In this document: positions 42,895-52,015 of the stretch, one piece after another
Layout: every line of letters starts with the position of its first letter
How positions within the stretch are numbered: the first letter of the stretch is position 1
Origin: Bryobacterales bacterium
GTDB lineage: Bacteria; Acidobacteriota; Terriglobia; Bryobacterales; Bryobacteraceae
Assembly: GCA_025463005.1 (NCBI GenBank)
Contig: JAOAPR010000103.1
Span: forward strand, 49,246-113,245
Reading direction: 5' to 3'
Length of the DNA stretch: 64,000 nt
Program-made: the position numbers and the translations under genes
The notes under the pieces: model-generated
What the model was told of the DNA's origin: nothing
Database searches by the model: none
The model's input: the letters and a program-made list of their open reading frames with translations, nothing else

Positions 42895-43011
42895 CGAGGT
42901 CCGGTCTCATGGGTTTTCAGGCGTCGCCGCCCGTTTCACGCCGTTCCGTAAGTACCTGATCACATAACACAACGCGAAAACAATCTAAACATGAGACTTG
43001 ACACGCGTGGC

Positions 43012-43061
43012 TTCGTAATCAGCAGGTCGCCGGTTCGATCCCGGCGGGTGGCTCCATGATT
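43012..43061 (+). repeat. Attachment site copy 2 (50-bp direct repeat, tRNA-Thr 3' half)
   Basis: Identical over 50 bp to 40236-40285. It contains the anticodon loop, variable region, T arm, acceptor 3' strand and CCA of tRNA-Thr, without the 5' half, so it is not a functional tRNA. It marks the right border of the inserted segment; chromosomal sequence resumes at 43062, 17 bp before the stop of the YgiC-like gene. Confidence 0.92.
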
Positions 43062-43078
43062 CTAAAAGACATTTCGCC

Positions 43079-44213
43079 TCACTGAAAAAGGTGCGGCACG
43101 AAGTGGCTGGTATTCGTGATGATCGGGCTGTTCGATTCGCGAATCCCGATTCCGCCAGCAACAGCACCTTCTTCGTGCCCGATTACCCAACTGCCGACGA
43201 CCGGAAACCAGCCTTGAAACTGCCTCAGCGGCGCCAGCGCTTGATAAACGAATCCTTCTTCCCCGTACTCGCCATCGGTTTCGATGTCCGCACCTGGCCC
43301 GTGCAGCGTGATATTCGCGCCCTCCCGGCCCAGCAAAGGCTTTCTGACCCATGAGGCCATCCCGCTCGGTGGCGGCCCGAAGCACGCTTCCAGCAAATTG
43401 GGATGGCCGGGGTACAGTTCCCAGAGCACCGGCAGAATGCCCTTGTTTGAGAGCAGCATCTTCCATGGCGGTTCGATCCAGATCGTGCTGGAAGCGCCAA
43501 GGTGCTGAGCGAACTCCTCACGCACCATCCATTCCCATGGATATAACTTGAAGACCGCCTCCAGGTATTGCGCGTCCGGGCCCCAGAAACCGCTCGCCAT
43601 CCCATCCGATTTCGGCGATCGGAAAAACCGACGATACAAGTCCCGCCTGCCGGGCCGTATCCATGAGGTACGTCACAGTCATGCCGTCTTCCAGATCGTC
43701 CATCGAGCAAAAGTCGATCCGGCGGCTTGGCAAGCACGGCGCCAAGTCTCCCCATCGCGCGATCAGCCGTTCATGAATGGAATTGAACTGGTCGGCGGCT
43801 GGGAATACATCCTCCAACCAATACCACTGCACGACAGCCGCCTCCAGCAAGGAGGTAGGGGTGTCGGCGTTGTACTCCAGCAGCTTTGGCGGATGAGTTC
43901 CGTCATAAGCGAGGTCGAAACGCCCATACAGCGACGGCGGCTCCGCAGTCCATGAGTCATCTATGAGCGGAATCGCGCTTTCTGGAATGCCGAGGTTCGA
44001 ATAGGATTTTGTGTCGACGATATGCTGCGCCGCCACAAGCGACATTTGCGCCAGTTCGTTAGTGGCGGATTCCAGCAGTTCGATTTCCGGGGCTGTAAAT
44101 TCGTAGAACGCGGATTCGTTCCAATAGGGTTGCTCGGCCGAATGCCATAACAGCCCGGCTTCTTCCACTTTTTGCTGCCAGCCGGCCCTGGGGCTGCACT
44201 CGATCCGGCGCAT
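43079..44213 (-). pseudogene. YgiC/YjfC-like ATP-grasp (glutathionylspermidine synthase-like) gene with a +1 frameshift
   Basis: Two frames together encode one ~377-aa relative of E. coli YgiC. The N-terminal part (from ATG 44213) reads QPYWNESAFYEF, LYGRFDLAYDG, LLEYNADTPTSLLEAAVVQWYWLEDV. The C-terminal part, in another frame, reads LYPWEWMVREEF, LLSNKGILPVLWEL, VRKPLLGREGANI and GIGIRESNSPI. The switch lies near 43576-43586 where GGGGCCC would need one base fewer. A genuine single-base insertion or a sequence error is equally possible; both halves are otherwise intact. The start overlaps the upstream YgiB-like stop. Confidence 0.8.
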
Positions 44214-44587
44214 CAGCCGCCGCCGTGATGCCCGGCGCCGGTAGAGCCGAAGCCGCCCCGCGAGAGACCGCGGCCTCCGAAGAGGCCGTAATGGGGACGC
44301 CGGCAGTTTCCGGCTTCCGCCGCGGTGACCACGCCTCCCGTTGCTAGATACGCCTGATAGGAGTCGTAATAGTAGGGATAACTTTCCTGGTAGGTCGCGG
44401 GAACCCAGGCGGAGCCGTCGCAGTATCCCTTGCGCTGCACGGCGATCTTGCAAGCCTTGGTGTTGAAGCTCGCTGACTCACATGGATCCCTAGGTTGCTG
44501 GCCGCGCGCAACCATGCTCATCGCCGCCGCAACCGTCAGTACGACCCGACTCGATTTTTTGATCGGCGACCCGGCCGTCGATTCCAT
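44213..44587 (-). CDS. YgiB-like (DUF1190-type) secreted protein
   Basis: A 124-aa protein. A hydrophobic signal segment follows a basic start (PIKKSSRVVLTVAAAMSMVARG), then a Cys-rich region (DPCESASFNTKACKIAVQRKGYC), a Tyr-rich stretch (YQESYPYYYDSYQAY) and a Gly-rich tail ending RGGFGSTGAGHHGGG. The GGFGS tail, small size and Cys pattern recall E. coli YgiB, whose gene sits next to ygiC just as here. That neighbour relationship is the best support; sequence similarity by eye is modest. ATG 44587 is chosen since the frame upstream has no signal peptide. Confidence 0.6.
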   Translation of the reverse strand: MESTAGSPIKKSSRVVLTVAAAMSMVARGQQPRDPCESASFNTKACKIAVQRKGYCDGSAWVPATYQESYPYYYDSYQAYLATGGVVTAAEAGNCRRPHYGLFGGRGLSRGGFGSTGAGHHGGG

Positions 44588-44863
44588 CGCGGATCCCTCG
44601 CCAGCTATCTTACGCCGTCGGCAAAAAGGATCTAAATATTCCTTGCAAGCGGGCGGAGTTGGGCTGTGAACGGGGCCTTTTTCACGGCGAATGGCCGGCT
44701 CGCCGATGACGCTTGCGGCGCAAGTATATTTGGTCAGCCGGCGAGTGCACTGACGGATTACGCAGTGTGATATGCTGACCGCCTTCTGGAACGAAATATG
44801 TAGTCGTTCACAGGGTGGGCGCGCCGGACGGCAATCTGTGGGGCTGGTTACTGAAGAGGGGGC

Positions 44864-47047
44864 ATGATGAAGACTCGGATGATTCTCGCGATGGCGGCAG
44901 CAGCCTGCGGCGTGGTGATTTTGTTTGCGCAGCTTTTGTTGTCGCAACAACGTCCGGCCGGACCATATACGCAGGACCAGGCCGCGGCAGGACGCGCCCT
45001 TTACCAGACCAATTGCGCCTCGTGTCATGCGGGCGATCTCAGCGGGCGGGAAGGGCCGCAATTGGCGGGCGCCAACTTCTTGGCCCAGTGGGGTGACCGG
45101 ACCGCCGGCGAATTGATCAACTTCATGCAATCCACTATGCCTCCGGGCGGAGCCGCTCTTTCGGTCGATTCGTATGTTAACCTGGCGGCGTTCATTCTGG
45201 ATGCGAATAGCGCGCGGGCCGGCAACCAGGCGCTTACGACCGCCACACCTAAATCTGCATCAGGCGTGACCATTCGCAGCATCGCGTCCGGTCAACGCGC
45301 CGCGTATTTGCAAACGGGTGGCGCTCCCGCGACGGTCGAAGCCAAGCAAGACAACTCCAAGCAAGCGAAACAAGAAAAGCAGACGCCGCGCGGAATTACC
45401 GTCGCGGGCGAAGTGAAAAACTATATCCCGGTAACCGATGCCATGCTGCGCAACCCGGATCCGGCCGATTGGCTGATGATTCGTCGCGATTACAAGGCCA
45501 ATTCGTTCAGCCCGCTCAATCAAATCACCACGCAGAACGTCAATGACTTGCGGCTGGTGTGGAGTTGGGCCATGCAGGACGGCGTCGTCCTCGGCAACCA
45601 GCCCGCGCCTATCGTCCACAACGGCGTGCTGTACGTGAACAACAACGGTATGGTCCTGCAGGCCCTGGACGCCAAGACCGGCGAGCTCATTTGGGAGAAT
45701 CGCTACGGAACCAACCCGGCCGTGCCGGCGATGCGCGGAATTACTATCTACGGCGATAACATTTTCGTGGCCACCAACGAAGCGCACCTGATGGCCTTCG
45801 ACGCACGCAATGGCAGGATCGTCTGGGATACCACGATCGGCGACCGATCCAAGGGCCAGCACTCCACCACCAGCGGACCGATTGCAGTCAAAGGCAAGTT
45901 GATCCAAGGTCTGGGAGGTTGCCAGACGTTTGGCGGGGAAAAATGCTTTATCAGCGCTTATGATGCCAAGACCGGCAAAGAAGTGTGGCGCTTCAAAACG
46001 ATTGCGCTGGCGGGAGAGCCGGGAGGCGACACCTGGGGAGGTTTGCCCGACGCATCTCGTGTGGGCGGGGAAAGCTGGATCACCGGCAGCTATGATCCTG
46101 ACTTGAACCTCACTTACTGGGGAACGGCCCAAGCGAAGCCCTGGATGCGCGCGAGCCGGGGATCGGGTAACGGCGCGACTCTCTACGCCAACTCGACGCT
46201 GGCGCTGAATGCAGATACCGGAAAACTAGCTTGGTATTACGATCACGCTCCCGGCGAGACGCTGGATCTTGACGAAGTCTTCGAGCGTGTCCTGGTGGAC
46301 GACCAAGGCCAGAATTACGTCTTCAGCGCCGGCAAGCCCGGCATTCTGTGGAAGCTGGACCGCAGGACGGGAAAGTATCTGGGGCACAAAGAAATGGTGT
46401 TTCAGAATGTGTACGATTCCTTCGACCCGGCCACGGGTGAACCGCACCTGCGCAACGATATCGTGGAGCAACGCATCGGTGAATGGGTGCCGAGTTGTCC
46501 TTCCACAGAAGGCGGCAAAAACTGGCCCGCAATGTCTTACTATCAGCCCGGCAATCGGCTGATTGTGCCGCTGAGCCAGAGCTGCATGGAATTCGCCGCG
46601 CAGGTGGTCGAAAAAACCGAAGGCACCGGGGCAGGAGGTGGCGCGCGCAACCGTTACTACGAGATGCCGGGATCGAACGGAAATGTCGGCAAGCTGGCGG
46701 CCTACGATGTGCGGACGCTGCGCAAGATCTGGAAATACGAGCAGCGGGCGCCATTTCTTACCGGCGTTTTGTCGACTGGAGGCGGCGTGGCGTTCGCGGG
46801 CGACCTGAATCGCATGCTCCGCGCTTTCGACGCAAATACCGGCCGGATTCTGTGGGAGACGCGGCTTCCGGCCGCCGTGCAGGGCTTCCCTCTGACGTTC
46901 ACTGCGGGCGGCAAACAGTATCTTGCGGTGACAACCGCCAACGGCGGAGGCAGCCCGCGGAACGTGCCTGGTTTGGTGGCTCCGGATGTACACAGCCCCG
47001 CCGCGGGGAACGCGTTATACGTGTTCGCGCTGCCGGATAGAAGATAG
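44864..47047 (+). CDS. Secreted cytochrome c / PQQ-dependent dehydrogenase fusion
   Basis: A 727-aa exported protein. After a signal peptide (about 1-30) comes a cytochrome c domain with [16 protein letters not shown] (about 50-65) and a possible axial Met in STMPPGG. A charged linker (about 150-180) leads to an eight-bladed PQQ propeller with [41 protein letters not shown] and [29 protein letters not shown] repeats. Such N-terminal haem fusions oxidise alcohols or sugars and pass electrons on; the substrate is unknown. Two secreted-protein genes follow closely. Confidence 0.92.
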   Translation: MMKTRMILAMAAAACGVVILFAQLLLSQQRPAGPYTQDQAAAGRALYQTNCASCHAGDLSGREGPQLAGANFLAQWGDRTAGELINFMQSTMPPGGAALSVDSYVNLAAFILDANSARAGNQALTTATPKSASGVTIRSIASGQRAAYLQTGGAPATVEAKQDNSKQAKQEKQTPRGITVAGEVKNYIPVTDAMLRNPDPADWLMIRRDYKANSFSPLNQITTQNVNDLRLVWSWAMQDGVVLGNQPAPIVHNGVLYVNNNGMVLQALDAKTGELIWENRYGTNPAVPAMRGITIYGDNIFVATNEAHLMAFDARNGRIVWDTTIGDRSKGQHSTTSGPIAVKGKLIQGLGGCQTFGGEKCFISAYDAKTGKEVWRFKTIALAGEPGGDTWGGLPDASRVGGESWITGSYDPDLNLTYWGTAQAKPWMRASRGSGNGATLYANSTLALNADTGKLAWYYDHAPGETLDLDEVFERVLVDDQGQNYVFSAGKPGILWKLDRRTGKYLGHKEMVFQNVYDSFDPATGEPHLRNDIVEQRIGEWVPSCPSTEGGKNWPAMSYYQPGNRLIVPLSQSCMEFAAQVVEKTEGTGAGGGARNRYYEMPGSNGNVGKLAAYDVRTLRKIWKYEQRAPFLTGVLSTGGGVAFAGDLNRMLRAFDANTGRILWETRLPAAVQGFPLTFTAGGKQYLAVTTANGGGSPRNVPGLVAPDVHSPAAGNALYVFALPDRR

Positions 47048-47095
47048 CAACTGTGCTGCTCGACTAGCGCGTTTCGATAGAAAGGAGAAACACTC

Positions 47096-47590
47096 TTGAA
47101 GAAAGCGATGTTGATGACAATGGTTGCGCTGGGCGTGATCGCGTTCATGTTGATGGCGCAAGACGCCTCGAAGTTCAACGGCACCTGGAAGGGTGACGGC
47201 GGGCAGGTGCGCAAGCTGACCTTTAAAGATGGCATCGTGTTCATGGAAGAGACGCAAACGAACGGTTCGGTAATCCTGCGTCAATATCCAACCAAAGGAC
47301 AGGAAATCACCATGACCGAAGGCGTCTGGAAGGACTCGAAGGCGACGGGCAAGATGGACGGCAACAAGCTGGTCGTCGATACGACGATGCCGACCGGCAT
47401 GCAGTGGCACGATGAGTGGACCTTGGCCGAAGACGGCAAGACATATGCGGCATTGCGGCAGATGGTCTCGGCTGGCAACGGCGGTGGCTTCGGAGGCGGC
47501 AAGGGTCCCGGCCCCGGTGGTGCGAAAGGTCCTGGCGGTGGCAAGGCCAAGGGTGGTGGTGGTCCGGAAACCTTTACCAAGATTCAGTAA
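47096..47590 (+). CDS. Small secreted protein with Gly-rich tail
   Basis: A 164-aa protein from a TTG start at 47096 with AGGAG 8 nt upstream (about 47083-47087). A signal peptide (KKAMLMTMVALGVIAFMLMAQ) precedes a lipocalin-like strand pattern (FNGTWKGDGGQVRKLTFKDG, DGNKLVVDTTMPTG, WHDEWTLAEDGKTY). The last ~40 residues are a Gly/Lys/Pro-rich low-complexity tail. Similar small beta-rich secreted proteins of unknown role are common in Acidobacteriota. It lies 48 bp after the PQQ enzyme. Confidence 0.7.
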   Translation: MKKAMLMTMVALGVIAFMLMAQDASKFNGTWKGDGGQVRKLTFKDGIVFMEETQTNGSVILRQYPTKGQEITMTEGVWKDSKATGKMDGNKLVVDTTMPTGMQWHDEWTLAEDGKTYAALRQMVSAGNGGGFGGGKGPGPGGAKGPGGGKAKGGGGPETFTKIQ

Positions 47591-47602
47591 TCTGGAGGCT
47601 CC

Positions 47603-48688
47603 GTGCATCTTCTACGAAACTGCGCCTTGATCGCGATCTCCGCCGTGCTCCTGTTCTCTCAGGCTCCTTCACAAAACAAGGGCGGAGACAAGGGCAAAGG
47701 CGGCAACAGTCTCATCCAGCCGCTCACCGATCTTCAACACAGCCTTAAGGGCAAGCTCGAACGCATCACAGTGCACGCGAAGTCTCTGGAAGGCAATCTC
47801 GAAGGGGATTCGTCCGACCGCGAGGTCTTCGTCTACCTTCCCCCCAGCTATGCGAGTGAACCGAATCGCCGCTACCCTGTGGTCTACACGCTGCACGGCT
47901 ATGGCCTGCGCGCGCAACAGTGGGTCGGCTTCGCAAATGTCGCGGGGCTCGAGCGGGGTCTCGCGGCGGGAATCAGCAAAGAGATGATCCTAGTGGCTCC
48001 CGATGCGTTTACTTTGCACAACGGCAGCTTCTATTCGAACTCGAGGACCACGGGCGATTGGGAGACATTCATCGCGGAGGAACTGGTGAAGTATATCGAC
48101 AGTAACTACCGCACCATCGCCGATCGCGGCAGCCGCGGCTTGGCTGGGCATTCGATGGGCGGCTACGGAACGTGGCGTATCGGGATGAAGCACCCGGAAG
48201 TGTTTTCGGCGCTATATCCAATGTCGGCCTGCTGCGCTCTGGAGACGGCGGAGCCCACGCCGGCGATGGCGCAGCTCTTAGGAATCTCCAAGGAAGACGC
48301 GCAGAGGCTCTCGTACACGCAGAAATCGCCGCTAGCGCGCGGAGCGGCGTGGTCGTCGAACCCCGCGAACCCACCGCTGTTTCTGGATCTGCCGGTGAAG
48401 GATGGCAAGCAGCGCGCGCCAGTGGCGGCCAAGTGGATGGCGAACTCGTTGCTGGTGATGCTCGAAGAGTACGCGCCCAATCTCAAAAAGATGAAGGCGA
48501 TCACCTTCAACGTGGGTACGCAGGATGGGCTGATTCAAAGCAATCGCGATATGGATGAAGCGCTGAGCGCCGCAGGAGTGCCTCACATCTTCGAGACGTT
48601 CGAGGGCGATCACAATGGGCAGGTGCCGGAGAACTTCGAAAAGAAAGTGCTTCCGTTCTTTTCGAAGTACCTCGCTTTCCCGAAATAG
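47603..48688 (+). CDS. Secreted esterase D / feruloyl-esterase-like alpha/beta hydrolase
   Basis: A 361-aa protein with a GTG start, signal peptide (HLLRNCALIAISAVLLFSQA) and an alpha/beta hydrolase of the esterase D/XynZ type. VFVYLPPSYA, PVVYTLHGYG, the nucleophile elbow in LAGHSMGGYGTWRI and a final catalytic His in EGDHNGQ are visible; the acid is probably the Asp in VGTQDGLIQ. Such enzymes release feruloyl or acetyl groups from plant polymers. It starts 12 bp after the Gly-rich gene, so the three genes form one unit. Confidence 0.88.
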   Translation: MHLLRNCALIAISAVLLFSQAPSQNKGGDKGKGGNSLIQPLTDLQHSLKGKLERITVHAKSLEGNLEGDSSDREVFVYLPPSYASEPNRRYPVVYTLHGYGLRAQQWVGFANVAGLERGLAAGISKEMILVAPDAFTLHNGSFYSNSRTTGDWETFIAEELVKYIDSNYRTIADRGSRGLAGHSMGGYGTWRIGMKHPEVFSALYPMSACCALETAEPTPAMAQLLGISKEDAQRLSYTQKSPLARGAAWSSNPANPPLFLDLPVKDGKQRAPVAAKWMANSLLVMLEEYAPNLKKMKAITFNVGTQDGLIQSNRDMDEALSAAGVPHIFETFEGDHNGQVPENFEKKVLPFFSKYLAFPK

Positions 48689-48701
48689 ACCTCAGTGCGG
48701 G

Positions 48702-49109
48702 TCAGGATCGCAGGCCCCACGCCGTCCCGTACTCTTCCAAAGCGACACGAACCAGCTGGCTGCGTGTACGGACACCCGTCTTCATGAAGAGCTGCTGGAG
48801 GGCCGATTTCACGGAAGCCTCGGAAATGTTCAACTCGGCGGTGATCTCCTTATTGCTTAATCCGGCAAACACCCCTTTGAGTACGTCCCGTTCGCGTTCA
48901 CTCAATTGATTCTTGCGCGCCTCGCGGCTCTCGTCCTCGACGGCCTTAACCAATCCTTGGATACAGCGCTGGTCTATCCAGGTTTCACCCGCCATGACTC
49001 TGTGAATCGCCTGAACCAACAGTTCCGGCGAGCTATGCTTGAGGAAAATCCCGCAGACGCCAAGGCCCAGTGCTCGGACATAGTCGGCGTCATTCATACC
49101 GGCTGTCAC
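48702..49109 (-). pseudogene. Truncated LuxR/NarL-type response regulator
   Basis: The fragment encodes the C-terminal half of a receiver (VTAGMNDADYVRALGLGVCGIFLKHSSPELLVQAI) and a complete GerE helix-turn-helix (LSERERDVLKGVFAGLSNKEITAELNISEASVKSALQQLF). The first ~80 receiver residues, including the phosphorylation site, are missing. Reading upstream, homology ends at a stop codon (complement of 49113-49115), exactly where the RND fragment begins on the other strand. It could still be expressed as a DNA-binding stub from GTG 49109. Confidence 0.75.
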
Positions 49110-49110
49110 G

Positions 49111-50001
49111 ATTCAAACTGCTGTGGGTGGGAACGCGGTGAGTCAGGTTCTCCGGGGCGAGCAGCGTTACGACCTGGTGCTCCGATACCTCCCGGCCTAT
49201 CGCAATACCCAGGATGCCATCGAAAATATTCGTCTCGTATCGCCCTCGGGTGAACGTGTTTCACTCGCCCAGCTTTGTGATATTCACGTGCAGGACGGAG
49301 CTTCCGAAATATATCGCGAGGCAAATTCACGTTACGTTGCGATTAAGTACAGCGTGCGCGGCCGAGATTTGGGAAGCACCGTGGAAGAGGCGATTCGCAA
49401 GGTCACACAGCAGGTAACGCTCCCCGCAGGTTATCGCATCGATTGGGCTGGTGAATATGAAAGCCAAAAGCGAGCGCAGAGGCGGCTCATGGTCATCGTG
49501 CCGCTCACTTTGATGGTGATCTTTATGATCCTGTATACGATGTTCAAATCTTTCAAGTGGGCATCGCTTTTGCTAGCGAATGTGGCCATGGCGCCAATTG
49601 GCGGCCTGCTGGCGCTGTTGTTGACTGGTACCCACTTTAGTGTTTCCTCGGGAGTCGGCTTCCTCGCGTTGTTCGGAGTGTCGGTTCAAACGGGCGTTAT
49701 TATGGTCGAATACATCAATCAGCGTCGTGCGCGAGGACACGCTATTGAGGAGGCTGCAGTTGAAGGGGCGGTCTTGAGACTCCGTCCAATCATGATGACC
49801 ATGCTGGTGGCAACGCTGGGTTTGTTGCCAGCGGCGGTATCGCGGGGCATTGGTTCCGATTCACAGCGCCCGTTCGCAATCGTCATCGTCGGCGGCCTGA
49901 TCGCGGCGTTGGTCCTCAGCATCTTTTTGTTGCCGACGCTGTACGTTTGGGTGGCTCGCGAAGGAGACACGCTTCCTGCCCCGGATCGGGAGCCGTCTTA
50001 A
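49111..50001 (+). pseudogene. C-terminal fragment of a CusA/CzcA-type RND efflux pump
   Basis: About 297 codons reading IQTAVGGNAVSQVLRGEQRYDLV and then PSGERVSLAQLCDI, four or five hydrophobic helices and LRPIMMTMLVATLGLLPAA, which corresponds to the last quarter to third of a ~1040-aa heavy-metal-type RND transporter. The N-terminal two thirds are absent; the homology starts at the same junction where the response-regulator fragment stops. A GTG at 49123 could start translation but the product lacks the proton-relay helices of the first half, so it should not function. Confidence 0.85.
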
Positions 50002-50048
50002 TACTTCTGCGGGGCCACTATAGAGCCGATTGTCGGCCCCCCGGCCCT

Positions 50049-50504
50049 TCAATTTTCGATTAGAGTCTTGGGCGGGAAAAGAACGTGGTTCCAGAGATGT
50101 TTGAGTGATCGGATGGCCGCGAAGTACTGGTCGAGGTCCGAAGGCTTGACTATGTACGCGGCAGCCTGTAATTCATAGGCGCGATCCAGATCTTTCTCAT
50201 TCTCGCTTCCGGTAATGACAACCACCGGTATTTTTCTAAGGTCGGGATCAGCCTTCATTTTTGCAAGAACTTTGAACCCATCGATTCGGGGGAGATTGAG
50301 ATCCAGCAACACCAGGTCGGGCCGGGGAGCGTTGGTATAAGGGCCGGTCCGCCTGACGAATGCCAGGGCCTCCTCTCCATCCCAGACTTGATGAATCCGG
50401 TTCGGCACTGTCGCATCGAGCAGAGCGGCAACCGTCAGGTTAGCGTCTGCTTCGTTGTCTTCGGCGAGTAGAACGTCCAGTTCCCGGCCCTTCGATTCGG
50501 CCAT
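50049..50504 (-). CDS. Single-domain response regulator (Rcp1-like)
   Basis: A 151-aa receiver-only protein. The acidic pair is in VLLAEDNEADANL, the phospho-acceptor Asp in DLVLLDLNLPRIDGF, the Thr in VVVITGSENEKD and the Lys in AYIVKPSDLDQY. The extended layout (about 150 aa, LWNHV near the end) is that of Rcp1-type regulators, which partner with phytochrome-like or hybrid kinases. No kinase is adjacent. Confidence 0.9.
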   Translation of the reverse strand: MAESKGRELDVLLAEDNEADANLTVAALLDATVPNRIHQVWDGEEALAFVRRTGPYTNAPRPDLVLLDLNLPRIDGFKVLAKMKADPDLRKIPVVVITGSENEKDLDRAYELQAAAYIVKPSDLDQYFAAIRSLKHLWNHVLFPPKTLIEN

Positions 50505-50613
50505 AAGTCTTTAAGATGACGGTCAACGCACCTCGTTTCAAAAGATCGAGCCAGGAAAAGAGACGGCGAAGGAGGGGTGATCTGTCGCATCTCCATCGCG
50601 CCTGGACCCCTGG

Positions 50614-51243
50614 ATGTTACCGTCAGAGGGGATGATCCTTAAGATCCGCCAGGTTGGTGAACAGGTATTGCGGCAAAAGTCCCGCCCGCTTTCAACCGAC
50701 GAGATCCTGAGTCGATCCATCCAGGAGCTGATTGAATCCATGCGCGAGACGATGCATGACGCTCCGGGCGTGGGTCTGGCGGCACCCCAGGTTGGATATC
50801 CCCTGCAACTTCTGGTGATCGAGGACCAGCTGGAGTTTATTCAGAAGCTCCCGCCGGAGCAAGTGGCTGAACGTGAGCGCAGGCCGGTGCCGTTCCACGT
50901 TGTGATCAATCCCAAACTGACCCTGCAGGGCTCCGATGTTGTCGAGTTCTTCGAGGGCTGCCTTAGCCTTGCGGGTTTCACGGCCATCGTTCCTCGCGCA
51001 AAGAAGGTTCGTGTGGAGTGTCTGAATGAAAGGGCGGAGTCCGTGATTATTGACGCGGGCGGCTGGTATGCCCGGATCCTTCAGCATGAGATCGATCATC
51101 TGGACGGAGCACTCTATATTGACCGGATGAACTCGCGCTCATTTTGTACTCAGGAGAACTACGCGCGGTACTGGAAGGACCGGTCCATTGCCGAAGTCAT
51201 TCAACAAAGTTCTCACCCGCGAGTCCGATTGTGTGACGAGTGA
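50614..51243 (+). CDS. def: Peptide deformylase
   Basis: A 209-aa metalloenzyme that removes the formyl group from new N-termini. The three motifs are intact: GVGLAAPQ (motif 1), EGCLS (motif 2) and QHEIDHLDG (motif 3). The GGWYARILQHEIDHLDGALYIDRM stretch and a C-terminal FCTQENYARYW recall the type 1A group also seen in plant mitochondria and chloroplasts. The common fmt partner is not adjacent. ATG 50614 or ATG 50632 (ILKIRQVG, the usual family start) are both possible. Confidence 0.92.
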   Translation: MLPSEGMILKIRQVGEQVLRQKSRPLSTDEILSRSIQELIESMRETMHDAPGVGLAAPQVGYPLQLLVIEDQLEFIQKLPPEQVAERERRPVPFHVVINPKLTLQGSDVVEFFEGCLSLAGFTAIVPRAKKVRVECLNERAESVIIDAGGWYARILQHEIDHLDGALYIDRMNSRSFCTQENYARYWKDRSIAEVIQQSSHPRVRLCDE

Positions 51244-51259
51244 GGCCGACGGCAGGTTT

Positions 51260-52015
51260 CTAGAACGTGGGAGTTGTGATGTGGGTCACGTCCTGGTTGT
51301 TCTCTGCGCAAATGTATTCCATCAGATCGTCCTTCAAGGCGTAACGGGCGGTATAACCGACCTTGAATGGTTTGCTGTATGAGCCGGGATCGATAATCGT
51401 GGTTTCAACCACAAGAGTCCCCAAGTCCTTCCGCGTGTAACGTTCGACGGTGTGAAGTTGGTCGGTATGCGGATGGCCTTTAGCGTCGAACCAAAACCGG
51501 TCGTTGAATCCGATAGTATCGACAACGAGCGTGTCGCCGTCCCAAGTTCCGACGGAATCGCCGTACCAGCTTGGCCACCTGTTAGCTTCGGGCGTGTGTT
51601 GGCGGCCGTCGATGAAGATCTGGCGGTAGCTGTGAATGTTGGCTTCAAACAGTATGAAGACGTGGGTGGCCTGCTGCACAATGCGCCACGGATAAGGAGC
51701 CATGCGCGGCACTCCGGCGGGGAGGCAATTGGCTTCGGGATCGTCTTTCGGACGCCGCCCCTTCATCAATTTTTCGGCCGCGGGTGTGAGGACGATTTGC
51801 TCCCCGGCCATCAGGTTGAGGCTAATGTCCTGGGAACTGAGACCGCCGTTCAACAGGCCATTCAGGTCGGGTTTTCCATCGGGCAGGCGCGGCGCCGGCG
51901 CAGTGGATCCGGAAGCGCCACGGCCCCCGCTAGCCGGAGCTTGCGCCCACACTGAGACCCCCAGTGCCGATGTAATGATGATTAGGCGAGCGATAGGGGT
52001 GCTCATGGCTCTCAA
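51260..52015 (-). CDS. Secreted ~250-aa protein, paralogue of 52542-53294
   Basis: A 251-aa exported protein (signal peptide ending near VWAQAPAS) of a family common in Acidobacteriota and soil Proteobacteria without known function. Typical traits are PDLNG early on, the middle segment CLPAGVPRMAPYPWRIVQQATHVFILFE, a WYGDSVGTWDGDTLVVDTIGFND stretch, and ERYTRKD followed by a beta-rich end. It abuts the DUF6152 gene upstream (no gap) and repeats the gene order of the neighbouring pair. Confidence 0.8.
   Translation of the reverse strand: MRAMSTPIARLIIITSALGVSVWAQAPASGGRGASGSTAPAPRLPDGKPDLNGLLNGGLSSQDISLNLMAGEQIVLTPAAEKLMKGRRPKDDPEANCLPAGVPRMAPYPWRIVQQATHVFILFEANIHSYRQIFIDGRQHTPEANRWPSWYGDSVGTWDGDTLVVDTIGFNDRFWFDAKGHPHTDQLHTVERYTRKDLGTLVVETTIIDPGSYSKPFKVGYTARYALKDDLMEYICAENNQDVTHITTPTF

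Larger units (their letters stand above)
40236..43011. mobile_element. Small integrated element at tRNA-Thr without integrase (2776 bp)
   Basis: The segment between the two 50-bp att-like repeats holds three genes: a LysR regulator, a cupin and an isochorismatase-fold hydrolase. No integrase, excisionase, transposase or replication gene is present, and the two non-coding flanks (about 180 bp and 160 bp) are too short to hide one. It may be a deletion remnant of a larger integrative element or a non-autonomous island moved in trans. Removing 2776 bp would restore tRNA-Thr followed directly by the YgiC-like gene. Base composition looks slightly less GC-rich than the neighbours by eye. Confidence 0.8.

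Noticed and set aside
43012..43061. Second tRNA-Thr gene
   Set aside because: Only the 3' half is present; the 5' acceptor strand and D arm are missing, so it is an att duplicate.
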